Positions 51,728 to 60,803 of a DNA stretch of 64,000 bases are shown here, piece after piece. Numbering within the stretch: position 1 is the stretch's first letter; each line of letters opens with the position of its first letter. The notes beneath the pieces are model-generated. The model worked only from the letters and a program-made list of their open reading frames with translations, made no database searches and had not been told where the DNA came from. Position numbers and translations under genes: made by a program. Source of the DNA: Promethearchaeota archaeon. Its GTDB lineage: Archaea; Asgardarchaeota; Lokiarchaeia; Sigyniarchaeales; SOKP01. The stretch is from contig RDOA01000013.1 of assembly GCA_011364925.1 (NCBI GenBank), forward strand, positions 1 through 64,000. The letters run 5' to 3'.

Positions 51728-53947
51728 ATGGATGTTATTGAAATTGTAGCATTATATTTACTAAACGCTCTCCCTATTATTTTATTAGGAATACCCTATT
51801 TTTTCATAAGAAAAAAACTTGCTGGAAAGATCTACTTAAGAGTAATGCTAGGAGTTATGGTGTTTTATGTTGTCTATTGGATCTTGCCAATAATATTTCA
51901 ACTGGGAAGCACTCCAATAGAATTAGAAATACAAGCTGGAGACGATATTGGATTAGGAATTGGTTACATTGTCGCTCATATTGGCTCGCTTCTCTCACTC
52001 TTTGCGTATTATCCACTCGTAACTCTACCATTTATCTTCTTTGTAGCACCTTTTATCGCTATCATTTATGTGCGAAATCGGCTTAGAAAAGAAATAGGGA
52101 CTAAAAGCGAAAAATTGAAGAGTTTAACTTATCATGTCGTTGATAGCCCCTACAAGCGCGTTAGGACCGATTTATTCAAAAATGATTGGTCTCGAGAAAA
52201 AGACATTATGAAATTGCTCATCGTGTTGTTGCCAATATCTCTCTACTTATTACAGGTAATCCTGAAGATACTTCAAATCAAATCAGTATCAATTACAACC
52301 GGAGAAACTGCCTTAGGATGGTTTATCGAAATCTTATTTGTTTACCTTGCGACGTTCATCTTTAGTTTGGAACTTCTTTTTAGCTCGCAAATCGCACTCA
52401 GAGGAAGGTATTTTGGAGAAAATATCAGACAACAGACGTACAAAAGTCTATACACAGTTGGGGCACCAATTTCAATCTTATCTATCATATTATTTCTTGT
52501 CGAGGATATTGGCTCTTTCAATTTAATCCTTTATTTCTTTGCTTATTTTATTATGGCTTCAATTATATTCGTGTTGTTTCTTAAAATTTTTGAACCAATT
52601 TCTTTGTTAATATTTATCAAAATTATTGATTGGTGGAAAAATAAGAAAGAAAAAAGGAAGAAAATGAATAGATCTAACATCTATTACGGAATTGTGTTTG
52701 CATGTTTGGCGGTTTTCGTATTTTTCATCATTAATAACTTCGTTTTTGGTCTAACTATCCAATCAATCTTTGCTGATCCTAATAGCATTACTAACTCAGC
52801 TAATTTTGCTGTGAGTGGAACAGTCTATTTATACGAAAGTCTTGGATTTGACCTTTTAAACATTTTAAGTTTTGTAGCTTTAGTGGTCGTATCTTTGTTC
52901 GTAGCTGTGCTTTTCTTAAACTTTAGCTTGAAATACATGAAAAGTACATTTCTAAGTATTACAACATACATGCCTATCCTAATCGTCTTGTCGGTAGTGT
53001 TTGTAACAATAGGTATAAACGCAATAATAAATTTTTCCCCTGAAATTTATTGGATTACAGGACAAACGAGTTTTACTCCTATTTTTGGTTTTAATTTTTA
53101 CACATTAAGGACTGCTGCATTCGATGCTGAGTTAACAGGAGTTTTATATATTCTAGCGATTCCTTATCAAACTACACAATATATTTTTAATATAATATTC
53201 TGGAGCTTAGTTATATTCTACATGAAAAAGAACTTCAAAGCCAAAAATATACCTATTGATGAAAAACACTTAGAAAAGGTCATTTTTTCTTCCGTCCCAG
53301 AATTCCCATCTTACGATGAATATGCGAAAATCAAAACGCGTTATTTAATCATACGAAGCGAGGATATAGATTTAAAGGACTTCGAACAAGAACGAGAAGA
53401 AGTGAAGGCCCTGGTAAAAGAATTAGAAACAGAGCAAATGCTAGATAAATTAAAACCAGATGAAGAAAAGGAAATGCAAAGATTTTACTTTACTCTTAAA
53501 TACTTGTACAATAACGGCTTGATCGATGTTTTAAAACAAGAATTTAGCTATATTTTCGAAAAAGCAGAAAAACAAGGATTATACATCATATACGACGATG
53601 GTCGAGGCATTTTTGATTACAACTTTTCTAAAGAATTTCAACACGATCCTGGAATCATATCTGGTATGTTTTCAGCAATTACTTCTTTCATAAAAGAAAC
53701 TACCAAATCTCAAGAACTCCTAAAAACCATAGACCACGGAGATATAACTATTCTTATAGAGTACGGAAAACGCATTTTTGGTGCGTTATTTATTAAAGGT
53801 AAACAGACTTCTGAGGTTCGATCTTCCTTAAAAGAACTTGTTACCAGATTTGAAGCTAAATATGAAGATGTTTTAGCTGATTGGAGCGGTGCTCTCATAT
53901 ATTTTAAAGAAGACAACAAGTTAGTTGAAAGTATATTTAAAGATTAA
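51728..53947 (+). CDS. Polytopic membrane protein with C-terminal longin-like cytosolic domain
   Basis: A 739-residue protein from ATG 51728 (a TTG at 51716 is possible). Roughly the first 520 residues hold ten or more membrane helices, for example LYLLNALPIILLGIPYFFIR, IFSLELLFSSQIALRGRYFG and ILSFVALVVVSLFVAVLFLN. A charged linker (DLKDFEQEREEVKALVKEL) leads to a soluble domain at about 595-739: QGLYIIYDDGRGIFDYNFSK, IISGMFSAITSFIKETTK, ITILIEYGKRIFGALFIKGK, then a long helix to the end. That is the same longin-like pattern as the protein at 4098-4601. The architecture suggests a membrane receptor for small GTPases; this is inference. Confidence 0.75.
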   Translation: MDVIEIVALYLLNALPIILLGIPYFFIRKKLAGKIYLRVMLGVMVFYVVYWILPIIFQLGSTPIELEIQAGDDIGLGIGYIVAHIGSLLSLFAYYPLVTLPFIFFVAPFIAIIYVRNRLRKEIGTKSEKLKSLTYHVVDSPYKRVRTDLFKNDWSREKDIMKLLIVLLPISLYLLQVILKILQIKSVSITTGETALGWFIEILFVYLATFIFSLELLFSSQIALRGRYFGENIRQQTYKSLYTVGAPISILSIILFLVEDIGSFNLILYFFAYFIMASIIFVLFLKIFEPISLLIFIKIIDWWKNKKEKRKKMNRSNIYYGIVFACLAVFVFFIINNFVFGLTIQSIFADPNSITNSANFAVSGTVYLYESLGFDLLNILSFVALVVVSLFVAVLFLNFSLKYMKSTFLSITTYMPILIVLSVVFVTIGINAIINFSPEIYWITGQTSFTPIFGFNFYTLRTAAFDAELTGVLYILAIPYQTTQYIFNIIFWSLVIFYMKKNFKAKNIPIDEKHLEKVIFSSVPEFPSYDEYAKIKTRYLIIRSEDIDLKDFEQEREEVKALVKELETEQMLDKLKPDEEKEMQRFYFTLKYLYNNGLIDVLKQEFSYIFEKAEKQGLYIIYDDGRGIFDYNFSKEFQHDPGIISGMFSAITSFIKETTKSQELLKTIDHGDITILIEYGKRIFGALFIKGKQTSEVRSSLKELVTRFEAKYEDVLADWSGALIYFKEDNKLVESIFKD

Positions 53948-54004
53948 TTCAATTTTTTCTTTTTTCTTTTCTCTCAACATTCCCTAAGAAGGAGTAAATT
54001 TATT

Positions 54005-54601
54005 CTACTTTTTTCTTTCTTTATCCTTTTGAATCGCTTCCATTAAGCGTTTAACCTCGTAAGAATCAGGATATCTCTCAAAGATTTTTTCACAGCACTC
54101 AATTCCTAAATCATATTCTCCAAGTTCTTTATATGCAATCCCTAAATTGTACCAAGTTTCATATTTATCGGGTTTTATTTCCAGAGCTTTCTTCCAACAT
54201 TCAATAGCCTGTTCTATATCTCCCTTTCCATTATACGCATTAGCCATATTATTCCACACTTCGTGGTCATTTGGAGCCAGTTCCACCGCTTTTTTGTAAC
54301 TTTCAATTGCATTATCGTATTCCTTAAATTCTCTATAAGCGTTGCCCATGTTGTACAACACATCAACATCGTTTGGTTTAAGCTCCAATGCTTTCTTCCA
54401 ACAATCAATTGCTTTTTCAAGATTACCCTTCCCTAGGTGATAAACATTTCCCAAATTATACCACCCTTCAAAGTGGTTAGGGTTCAACTCCACTGTTTTT
54501 GTCCAACATTCAATTGCTCCATCAGCGTCACCCTCTTGACCGTAGTCTAAGCCCTTTTGATAAAATTCTTCTGCTTTCTTTGTTGTCTCTTTATCAACCA
54601 T
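54005..54601 (-). CDS. TPR-repeat protein
   Basis: A 198-residue protein of five consecutive 34- or 35-residue tetratricopeptide repeats: AEEFYQKGLDYGQEGDADGA, FEGWYNLGNVYHLGKGNLEK, VDVLYNMGNAYREFKEYDNA, HEVWNNMANAYNGKGDIEQA, YETWYNLGIAYKELGEYDLG. The capping helix is VKRLMEAIQKDKE. Tryptophans recur at the first helix of each unit. It is a scaffold with no catalytic domain; partner unknown. Confidence 0.93.
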   Translation of the reverse strand: MVDKETTKKAEEFYQKGLDYGQEGDADGAIECWTKTVELNPNHFEGWYNLGNVYHLGKGNLEKAIDCWKKALELKPNDVDVLYNMGNAYREFKEYDNAIESYKKAVELAPNDHEVWNNMANAYNGKGDIEQAIECWKKALEIKPDKYETWYNLGIAYKELGEYDLGIECCEKIFERYPDSYEVKRLMEAIQKDKERKK

Positions 54602-54733
54602 TCTTTTCGAACTTCATCTAATATTCCTAATAATTAATTATAGGTATTGATATTAGGACTTATAAAGGTTACATGAAAAAAATAAAGGAATCTCTATTGT
54701 CAGAACTTTTAGATTTGCAAATTTTCAGATTTT

Positions 54734-55033
54734 CTAATCCTGAGATTTTCGTTCTTCTCTCTTTTTCGAAAGGACTATTTTATAATAATTGAGGAAAGAA
54801 ACTACAATTAAACCTACACCAAAAAAAGCTAAGAGCATTAAGCCATTAAAAGATAAAAAGACCACGCTTTCACCACGATCGATCACTGACAAATCCGATC
54901 CTACTCCGTATCGTAAATAGTTGTAAAAACTGTTCCAAGCCAATATTGCCCACATTAAAATTGGTAATGAAATAGCACTCATTATTATCCCTATCCCGCC
55001 TATTTTCCAATCAAAATCAGTCCAAAAACTCAT
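54734..55033 (-). CDS. Small membrane protein, two helices
   Basis: A 99-residue protein with two hydrophobic segments, KIGGIGIIMSAISLPILMWA and FNGLMLLAFFGVGLIVVSFL. The C-terminus is charged (KKREERKSQD). No domain recognised. It lies between a TPR gene and an alpha/beta-hydrolase gene, all on the minus strand. Confidence 0.55.
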   Translation of the reverse strand: MSFWTDFDWKIGGIGIIMSAISLPILMWAILAWNSFYNYLRYGVGSDLSVIDRGESVVFLSFNGLMLLAFFGVGLIVVSFLNYYKIVLSKKREERKSQD

Positions 55034-55102
55034 CCGATTTCATCTTTTCAGCGATTCAAATTCTATTAGTTTATAGAAGATAAGAAGGAAAAAAAAATAT
55101 TT

Positions 55103-55990
55103 CTAAATATATGCTTTATCAGTATTTTTAACTATTGCTCCTACGACCTGAGGCCAAGTCTCACGAGGTAAACTATGGCCCATGCCCTCAATGATTAACA
55201 ATTCTGCTTCAGGAATTGAAGCTGCTGTTTCCTTGCCACCTTCAACCGGAACTAAAGGATCATCACCTCCATGAATTACAAGCGTAGGAACTTTTATCGA
55301 GCTAAGTTTCGGCACGCGGTTTTCAGCACCTAATATTGCAAACAATTGACGCGACATACCTTGTGGATAAAATGAGCGGTCATACAAAGTAGCCGCTTGC
55401 TCCCGAAATTCTTCTTCAGGATAAGGAAAACCTGACCCATAAAGAATTCGCCAACGTTTTACTGATTCTTCAATATATGCATTACGTTCGGTTGGTGCAG
55501 GTTTTAATAGAGTCTGCATAGCTTCTGGCCTAGCTTGAGGCAGGTTAGGATTTCCAGTTGTACTCATAATTGAAGTTAAACTCAGAACACGGTCTGGATG
55601 GCGAAACGCAATTATTTGAACAATCATACCCCCCATTGACGCACCACAAATATGAGCCTTCTCTATATTTAGGGCATCTAAGAGACCAACTGCATCATCA
55701 GCCATATCCTCTACTGTGTATGGAGGGAATATTGGGTTTCCTCGCATGCGTGCCATATATTCTTTCATAATATCTGGTACACCAACCTCCTCGAATTTAG
55801 TAGATAAGCCTATATCTCGATTATCAAATCGAATAACGTAAAATCCCCTATCTACAAACATCTTACAAAGACCCTCGTGCCACCTAAGCATTTGAGCTCC
55901 TAAACCCATTACCAAAAGTAAGGGTTTTGCTGAGGGATCCCCGAATGTATCATACTCTAATTCAATATTGTTAGCTTTCGCTTTTGGCAT
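55103..55990 (-). CDS. Alpha/beta hydrolase
   Basis: A 295-residue hydrolase. LLLVMGLGAQMLRWHEGL is the oxyanion strand. The nucleophile elbow is HICGASMGGMIVQ (serine). The catalytic acid is expected in VIHGGDDPLVPVEGG and the histidine in IEGMGHSLPRETW. FDNRDIGLST is typical of the lipase/esterase or prolyl-aminopeptidase-type branch. Substrate unknown; no signal peptide, so cytosolic. Confidence 0.92.
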   Translation of the reverse strand: MPKAKANNIELEYDTFGDPSAKPLLLVMGLGAQMLRWHEGLCKMFVDRGFYVIRFDNRDIGLSTKFEEVGVPDIMKEYMARMRGNPIFPPYTVEDMADDAVGLLDALNIEKAHICGASMGGMIVQIIAFRHPDRVLSLTSIMSTTGNPNLPQARPEAMQTLLKPAPTERNAYIEESVKRWRILYGSGFPYPEEEFREQAATLYDRSFYPQGMSRQLFAILGAENRVPKLSSIKVPTLVIHGGDDPLVPVEGGKETAASIPEAELLIIEGMGHSLPRETWPQVVGAIVKNTDKAYI

Positions 55991-56598
55991 TAATATTACC
56001 TTTATCGATTTTATTCTTATAATAAATTATATATAGATCAGTATTGCTTTCATCATTTTTAACAATTATTTTCTAAAAATTTTCTTCAGAAGAATGACTT
56101 CTGAGAAGAATAGAATTTAAAAAGAAGTTGAATAGATGAAATATGTTTTTGAATGTAATAATCAATAACCTATTTCATACTTTCTTCGCAACAAAACTTA
56201 AGATACTGAAGTTCGTGTGAATTGAACTTTGATCGTGCTTTTAAAGCTTTAAATTCTGATTTTTCCATAAGATTTGCCATCCTCCATTTATTTTTTTTTC
56301 ATATTTCTTTGTCCTTAATTAAATTAGGAGTAGAATACATATTTAGTTATCAAAACTAAACTAATAATGAACTCTTAAACAATTAGTAAAGTAAATTAAA
56401 AACAACCAAAATTGTTAGTAATTCAGAAAAATAGAAAGAAAAAAAAAATAACCAGAAGAGGAATTCATTTTTTCATTTTTGCTCAAACTTCTTAAATAGA
56501 AGCTCCTTCTTTCCGCAACAGTTCAAAAAGCTCCTCTTTTAAGCTCAGAAATGATGGAATGTTCCAAGATGCTATTTCTGGGTAAAAGGAAATAAAAT
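55991..56598. other. 608-bp spacer with one possible small gene
   Basis: This is one of the two longest gene-poor stretches, with 5828-6450. It contains a 36-codon minus-strand frame (56170-56280, listed separately). Near its right end (about 56490-56580, minus strand) lies a protein-like frame without a start, containing FYPEIASWNIPSFLSLKEEL. The rest is AT-rich, with A runs at about 56440-56450. Confidence 0.4.
56170..56280 (-). CDS. Possible small protein of 36 residues
   Basis: An ATG at 56278-56280 immediately follows a ggagg tract; ATG 56268 (five codons in) would have that tract 12 nt upstream. It opens a frame beginning MANLMEKSEFKALKARSKF and ending LKFCCEESMK before TAG at 56170-56172. 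It is charged, without membrane segments. The ribosome-binding-like tract is the best argument that it is real; codon statistics cannot be judged at this size. Confidence 0.3.
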   Translation of the reverse strand: MANLMEKSEFKALKARSKFNSHELQYLKFCCEESMK

Positions 56599-56988
56599 TT
56601 AAAACTTAAATTTAGTAAACTCTTCTTGTTTCTTCATCCATTTTTTAATTGAATTTATTGTCCTACTGCAATCAAAATAATTAAAATTATTATTGGATTT
56701 GTCCTTTCCTGAAACGAACTTAACATTATACATCCCTGGAATTTTTTGATAAGCAAACCGGCAACTGTTCCTTTCCGCTTCTTTCACAATTTCTAAAGCT
56801 AATTTATATATTCCTTCCGAAAAATAAAACTCACAGGGTACAACGGTTTCATTAAAGAGTTCAGCTGCTTGGACCCACGTAGGATCTTGGTACTCGTTCA
56901 TATTGGATTCTAACAAATGCCTTACTTTTTGTTCAATAAAGTTTTGGATACGACCTCTAGCATCAATTTTATGATCAGTTCCCGCCAT
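56599..56988 (-). CDS. Hypothetical protein
   Basis: A 129-residue protein, predicted mixed alpha/beta: RIQNFIEQKVRHLLESNMNE, then VPCEFYFSEGIYKLALEIVK, then a strand region MYNVKFVSGKD and a C-terminal helix SIKKWMKKQEEF. Cysteines at three points have no metal pattern. No family recognised. It lies 148 bp downstream of the chaperonin gene on the same strand; an mRNA link is possible but unproven. Confidence 0.6.
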   Translation of the reverse strand: MAGTDHKIDARGRIQNFIEQKVRHLLESNMNEYQDPTWVQAAELFNETVVPCEFYFSEGIYKLALEIVKEAERNSCRFAYQKIPGMYNVKFVSGKDKSNNNFNYFDCSRTINSIKKWMKKQEEFTKFKF

Positions 56989-57136
56989 TTTTAATTATTA
57001 CTTCTTTTAATTGTTTGATTTAATTACTATTTATTTCTTTATTTTTAAAGAGAAAAATCTCAAGATATTTATGATTTTAGAGATATAAAAATTTAAAAGA
57101 AAAATAGAAAGAAATAAAAAATAAAACTAATAGTTA

Positions 57137-58825
57137 TTAATACATATCGGGGGGCATTCCCATACCACCCATACCCGGACCACCCATACCACCCATCCCT
57201 GGTGGCATACCACCAGGAGGCATTCCAGGCGGGCCAGCACTTTTAGCTCCTGCAATAACATCGTCTATACGAAGAATCATAGAGGCTGCTTCAGTGGAGC
57301 TTTTAATTGCTTGCACTTTAACTATGGTAGGTTCGACTACACCAACGGACATCATGTTATCGATGACATCGCCCGTTTCGAGGTCGTGTCCTGCAAACTT
57401 GTTTCCTGCTTGGTGAGAGGCTCGTAATTTCATGAGCACTTCGATTTGGTCTAATCCAGCGTTTTCTGCGAGCGTTTTAGGGATAATGTCCAGGGTATCA
57501 GCGAAAACTTCGACAGCGAGTTGTTCGCGACCGCCTAGAGTCTGAGCAAATTTTCTCAACTGAATGGCAGTTTCAATCTCTGGAGCGCCACCGCCTCCAA
57601 CAACTTTTTGATCTTCTACGACATCTCTGACTACGCATAAAGCGTCGTGAATTGCTCTTTCCACTTCGTCAATGATGAGATCGGTTCCACCTCTGATAAG
57701 AATTACCACAGACTTAGGATCTTTACATTCTTCAATGAAAATCCAGCTATCGTTCATAATTTTGCGTTCTTCGACTAAACCAGCGTAGCCAAGCTTATCT
57801 TCGGTCACATCGTCAAGGTTGGTGAAAATCATTCCACCAGTGGCTTTTGAGAGTTTTTCCAAGTCAGATTTCTTAACGCGTCTGACGGCCATTACATTTG
57901 CTTTTGTGAGAAAGTGTTGCGCCATATCATCAATTCCCTTCTGACAGACTACAACATTAGCTCCCGAATTCACGATCTTTTCGACCATGGTTCTGAGCAT
58001 TCGTTCCTCTTCGTCGAGGAATTGTTGAATCTGATCTGGGCTGGTAATCTGAAGTTTCGCGTCAAATTCCGTTTTCTCAATTTCTAAAGCGCTTTGTAAT
58101 AAGAGAATCTTGGCGTCTTTAATGAGTTTAGGCATTCCAGGACTGACAACTTCTTTGTCCAAAATAATCCCTTTAATGAGGGAAGTTTCATCAATTGATT
58201 CTCCTTCCTTCTTTTGAATTTGGACTTTTTCAATGTCAGCGTCCCACTTACCATTCTCATCTTTTACGGCGATTGCTTTTATTGCGTCAATACAAATTTC
58301 AGCAAGCATTTCTTTTGACTCTGAAACGATTTTAGAGGACATACAAGTCATTGCAGAATTCTTTAATCCATCATTATCTTCAATTCCGCTTTTAATAGAC
58401 ATTTTATCTAAAATTTCAACGGATTTCTCAGCAGCTTTTCGAAAACCTTCGGTAATAACTGTTGGATGTATTTTTTGTTGTAAAAGTTTTTCAGCGCGTT
58501 TTAACAATTCACCGGCAAGGATTACGGAAGTAGTAGTGCCATCGCCTACTTCAGTATCTTGAGTTTTAGCGACTTCGACCATCATTTTTGCAGCTGGATG
58601 TTGAACATCGATTTCTTTTAGGATTGTAGCCCCATCGTTGGTAATAACTACGTCGCCAAATTGATCGACGAGCATCTTATCCATTCCTCGAGGTCCTAAA
58701 GAAGTTCGAACAGCTTCAGCAATAACTTTCGCAGCTGTGATGTTATTTTCCATAGCGTCTTTTCCACGGGTTCTTTCGGTCCCTTCCTTCATAATTAGGA
58801 TAGGTTGACCGCCTAATTGTGCCAT
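57137..58825 (-). CDS. ths: Thermosome subunit (group II chaperonin)
   Basis: A 562-residue chaperonin. Diagnostic blocks are GPRGMDKMLVD, ITNDGATILKEIDVQHPAA, the ATP-binding GDGTTTSVILAGELL, NVVVCQKGIDDMAQHFL and GGGAPEIETA. The C-terminus is a Gly/Met/Pro tail (GGMGGPGMGGMGMPPDMY), like bacterial GroEL and many archaeal thermosomes. It folds cytosolic proteins in a double ring. A strong TATA box (58851-58858) sits about 26 bp before the start. Base composition is more GC-rich than its neighbours, as expected for a highly expressed gene. Confidence 0.97.
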   Translation of the reverse strand: MAQLGGQPILIMKEGTERTRGKDAMENNITAAKVIAEAVRTSLGPRGMDKMLVDQFGDVVITNDGATILKEIDVQHPAAKMMVEVAKTQDTEVGDGTTTSVILAGELLKRAEKLLQQKIHPTVITEGFRKAAEKSVEILDKMSIKSGIEDNDGLKNSAMTCMSSKIVSESKEMLAEICIDAIKAIAVKDENGKWDADIEKVQIQKKEGESIDETSLIKGIILDKEVVSPGMPKLIKDAKILLLQSALEIEKTEFDAKLQITSPDQIQQFLDEEERMLRTMVEKIVNSGANVVVCQKGIDDMAQHFLTKANVMAVRRVKKSDLEKLSKATGGMIFTNLDDVTEDKLGYAGLVEERKIMNDSWIFIEECKDPKSVVILIRGGTDLIIDEVERAIHDALCVVRDVVEDQKVVGGGGAPEIETAIQLRKFAQTLGGREQLAVEVFADTLDIIPKTLAENAGLDQIEVLMKLRASHQAGNKFAGHDLETGDVIDNMMSVGVVEPTIVKVQAIKSSTEAASMILRIDDVIAGAKSAGPPGMPPGGMPPGMGGMGGPGMGGMGMPPDMY

Positions 58826-58850
58826 TTTAAATTCACACTAATTTGTTTTT

Positions 58851-58858
58851 TTTTATAA
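58851..58858 (-). promoter_or_regulatory. TATA box of the thermosome gene
   Basis: On the minus strand this reads ttataaaa, centred about 30 bp upstream of the ATG at 58825. The predicted transcription start (about 26 bp downstream) falls only a few bases before the start codon, giving a leaderless or very short leader. Confidence 0.55.
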
Positions 58859-58980
58859 TTATTAATAGTTATATAATGATCTCTAAGTCATAAAATTAAA
58901 AAAGTTTACGAAAATTGTAATTTTTAAACCATGGCAGGGTGAGCTTTTAAAGTATTTCTTCAAGGGAATTTTTTTTCTAT

Positions 58981-59028
58981 TTTTTCAATTGAATATTCAT
59001 CGAACTCAGACGCTGAATTTACTTTTCC
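58981..59028 (+). repeat. Imperfect 48-bp repeat, copy 1
   Basis: This segment aligns without gaps to 60643-60690, with 38 of 48 identical bases by hand count. The best-conserved core is gaat-ttcat-gaa-tcaga. Each copy lies about 115 bp upstream of a plus-strand start (59146 here, 60804 for copy 2). It may be a shared control element or a remnant of a duplicated coding end; the minus strand of both copies can be read as similar short peptides (SASEFDEYS and SMSDFNENS). Confidence 0.5.
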
Positions 59029-59145
59029 ATTCCGATTTCAAAGTAAATTGGGAGAAAATTTAAATTCAATATAAATTCTATATGCTAGGTGTAAATATTT
59101 TCAACATAGTACTATTTTATGATATTGCTCTGAGAATGGTTAGCT

Positions 59146-60057
59146 ATGAGTAAAATAAAATTTGGAGTAACAATAAATGGAGCGGTAGAAATGCAACATA
59201 GGTCAGATTACAATGCACTTAAAAAAATAGCAAAAGAATGTGAAAGTTTGGGTTATGATTCACTTTGGGCAATGGATCATCTTTTATGGGGAAATAGCAA
59301 TGAGGGGAATGTTTTCGAAGTATGGGTGCTACTTTCAGCACTTGCAATGGAAACCAAATCTATTAAACTCGGACCCTTGGTGGCTTGTAATTCTTTTAGA
59401 AATCCCGCTCTTACAGCTAAAATTACATCCACACTTGATGTTATCTCTAATGGAAGATTAATATTTGGTTATGGTGCTGGTTGGAAGGTAGAAGAATACG
59501 AAGCTTATGGTTTTCATTTTGAAGATTCAATCACAAGGGTGAACCAGATGAGGGAAGGAATAGTTTTAATAAAAAAGCTCTGGACTGAAGAAAAAACAAC
59601 TTTTAAAGGAAATTACTATGAAGCAAAAGACGCGATCTGTAATCCAAAGCCAATACAAAAACCACATCCTCCTATCATGATTGGTGGGGGAGGTGAAAAG
59701 TATACTCTAAAGGTTGCAGCCGAAATTGGAAATATTTGGAATGTATGGGGTCCTAACGCGGAAGATTATAAAAGAAAGGTGAATATTCTACAAAAGCATT
59801 GCGATACCATCGGAAGAAAAATGGAGGATATCTCTCTATCATGGACTGGTAATATTTTAATCGGGAAAAATGATAAAGATTTGAATGACAAAGTTAGAAA
59901 ATTTGGAAAAGATATTAGTTTTGTATGTACCTATAACAATTGCATAAATTTGCCACAAGATTATATAGATGTGGGATGTAATGAATTCATTTTTTCATTG
60001 TATACTTTTAATGAGGAAAAAGAGACCTTTATGGAAGAAATTGCTTCGTCATTTTAG
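59146..60057 (+). CDS. LLM-class (F420-dependent) flavin/luciferase-like oxidoreductase
   Basis: A 303-residue TIM-barrel enzyme. KFGVTINGAVEMQHRSDYNA starts it. YDSLWAMDHLLWGN, IKLGPLVACNSFRNPALTAK, RLIFGYGAGWKVEEYEAYGF and KPHPPIMIGGGGEKYTLKVA are the family blocks that bind the flavin or F420 phosphate. Archaeal members generally use coenzyme F420, so an F420-dependent reductase or dehydrogenase is most likely; the substrate is not known. Confidence 0.9.
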   Translation: MSKIKFGVTINGAVEMQHRSDYNALKKIAKECESLGYDSLWAMDHLLWGNSNEGNVFEVWVLLSALAMETKSIKLGPLVACNSFRNPALTAKITSTLDVISNGRLIFGYGAGWKVEEYEAYGFHFEDSITRVNQMREGIVLIKKLWTEEKTTFKGNYYEAKDAICNPKPIQKPHPPIMIGGGGEKYTLKVAAEIGNIWNVWGPNAEDYKRKVNILQKHCDTIGRKMEDISLSWTGNILIGKNDKDLNDKVRKFGKDISFVCTYNNCINLPQDYIDVGCNEFIFSLYTFNEEKETFMEEIASSF

Positions 60058-60121
60058 ATAGAATTTTATATAATATTGGGGATGCGGATTAGCGGAAGAT
60101 ATCAAGGAGAGTAATAAAAGA

Positions 60122-60628
60122 ATGAGGATTTTAGTATTTCTCCATGGAACCTGTATCATGCACAGGAATGCCTTAGGTCTATCAAGAATGCAAATAGTAC
60201 GGCAAGTTATTGAGAATACTGATGAATCAATCTCAGATTTTGCTTCCTATATTCCAATTGGTAGAGCTGTTAAGAAATTAACATCATGGCAAAATCAAGG
60301 GGCTGAGATTTCATATCTTAGTTCTCATTTAACTATTGAAAATATGAAAAAGGACGAAATGGTATTAAAAAAATATAATTTCCCTAATGGTACTATATTT
60401 TATCGGCAAAATGAAGAAGATTGGAATTTACAAATTGAAAAAGCAAAACCTGATCTAATAATTGAAGATGACTGCGAGAGTATTGGGGGAAAATATCAGA
60501 TGACATTCCCTAATCTTAAGCCGGAATTTCAATCTAATATAACTTCAATTGTTACAAAAGAATTTGCTGGAATTGACCATCTTCCTGATGATATAGATAA
60601 GCTAAAGGATTTTGCTGCTGAACTATGA
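60122..60628 (+). CDS. HAD-like protein lacking the usual nucleophile
   Basis: A 168-residue protein. MRILVFLHGTCIMHRNALGL aligns with the first HAD strand, but the DxD is missing (HGTCIM instead). GAEISYLSSHLT holds a motif II-like serine, and KPDLIIEDDCESIGG is a clear motif IV acidic pair. IDHLPDDIDKLKDF ends the domain. The layout is that of haloacid-dehalogenase phosphatases without the catalytic aspartate, so hydrolysis is doubtful and a binding role is possible. It lies 64 bp after the F420-type gene. Confidence 0.6.
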   Translation: MRILVFLHGTCIMHRNALGLSRMQIVRQVIENTDESISDFASYIPIGRAVKKLTSWQNQGAEISYLSSHLTIENMKKDEMVLKKYNFPNGTIFYRQNEEDWNLQIEKAKPDLIIEDDCESIGGKYQMTFPNLKPEFQSNITSIVTKEFAGIDHLPDDIDKLKDFAAEL

Positions 60629-60642
60629 TATTATCCATAAGA

Positions 60643-60690
60643 TTCTTCAAATGAATTTTCATTGAAATCAGACATTGAATGTCCCTTTCC
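60643..60690 (+). repeat. Imperfect 48-bp repeat, copy 2
   Basis: This is the partner of 58981-59028, in the same orientation. Its end is 114 bp before the ATG at 60804. The minus strand reads a short frame, MSDFNENSFEESYG, preceded by a ggaaaggg tract. Confidence 0.5.
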
Positions 60691-60803
60691 CTTTTAAGAC
60701 AAAAGTTTTTGATAAATTTGTAAAAACTTTTATTGAATAGAATTATAACTAAACTTACCTTTGAATCCAAATATTAAAAATTAAAGTAAAAGAGGTGTGT
60801 TTC

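Noticed and set aside
56490-56600. Minus-strand peptide FYPEIASWNIPSFLSLKEEL without a start
   Set aside because: It is protein-like, but has no start codon, is under 40 codons and is not in frame with the upstream gene; kept only as a note.
60552-60770. 72-codon minus-strand frame in the spacer after the HAD-like gene
   Set aside because: It overlaps the end of the coding HAD-like gene and shows no family resemblance.
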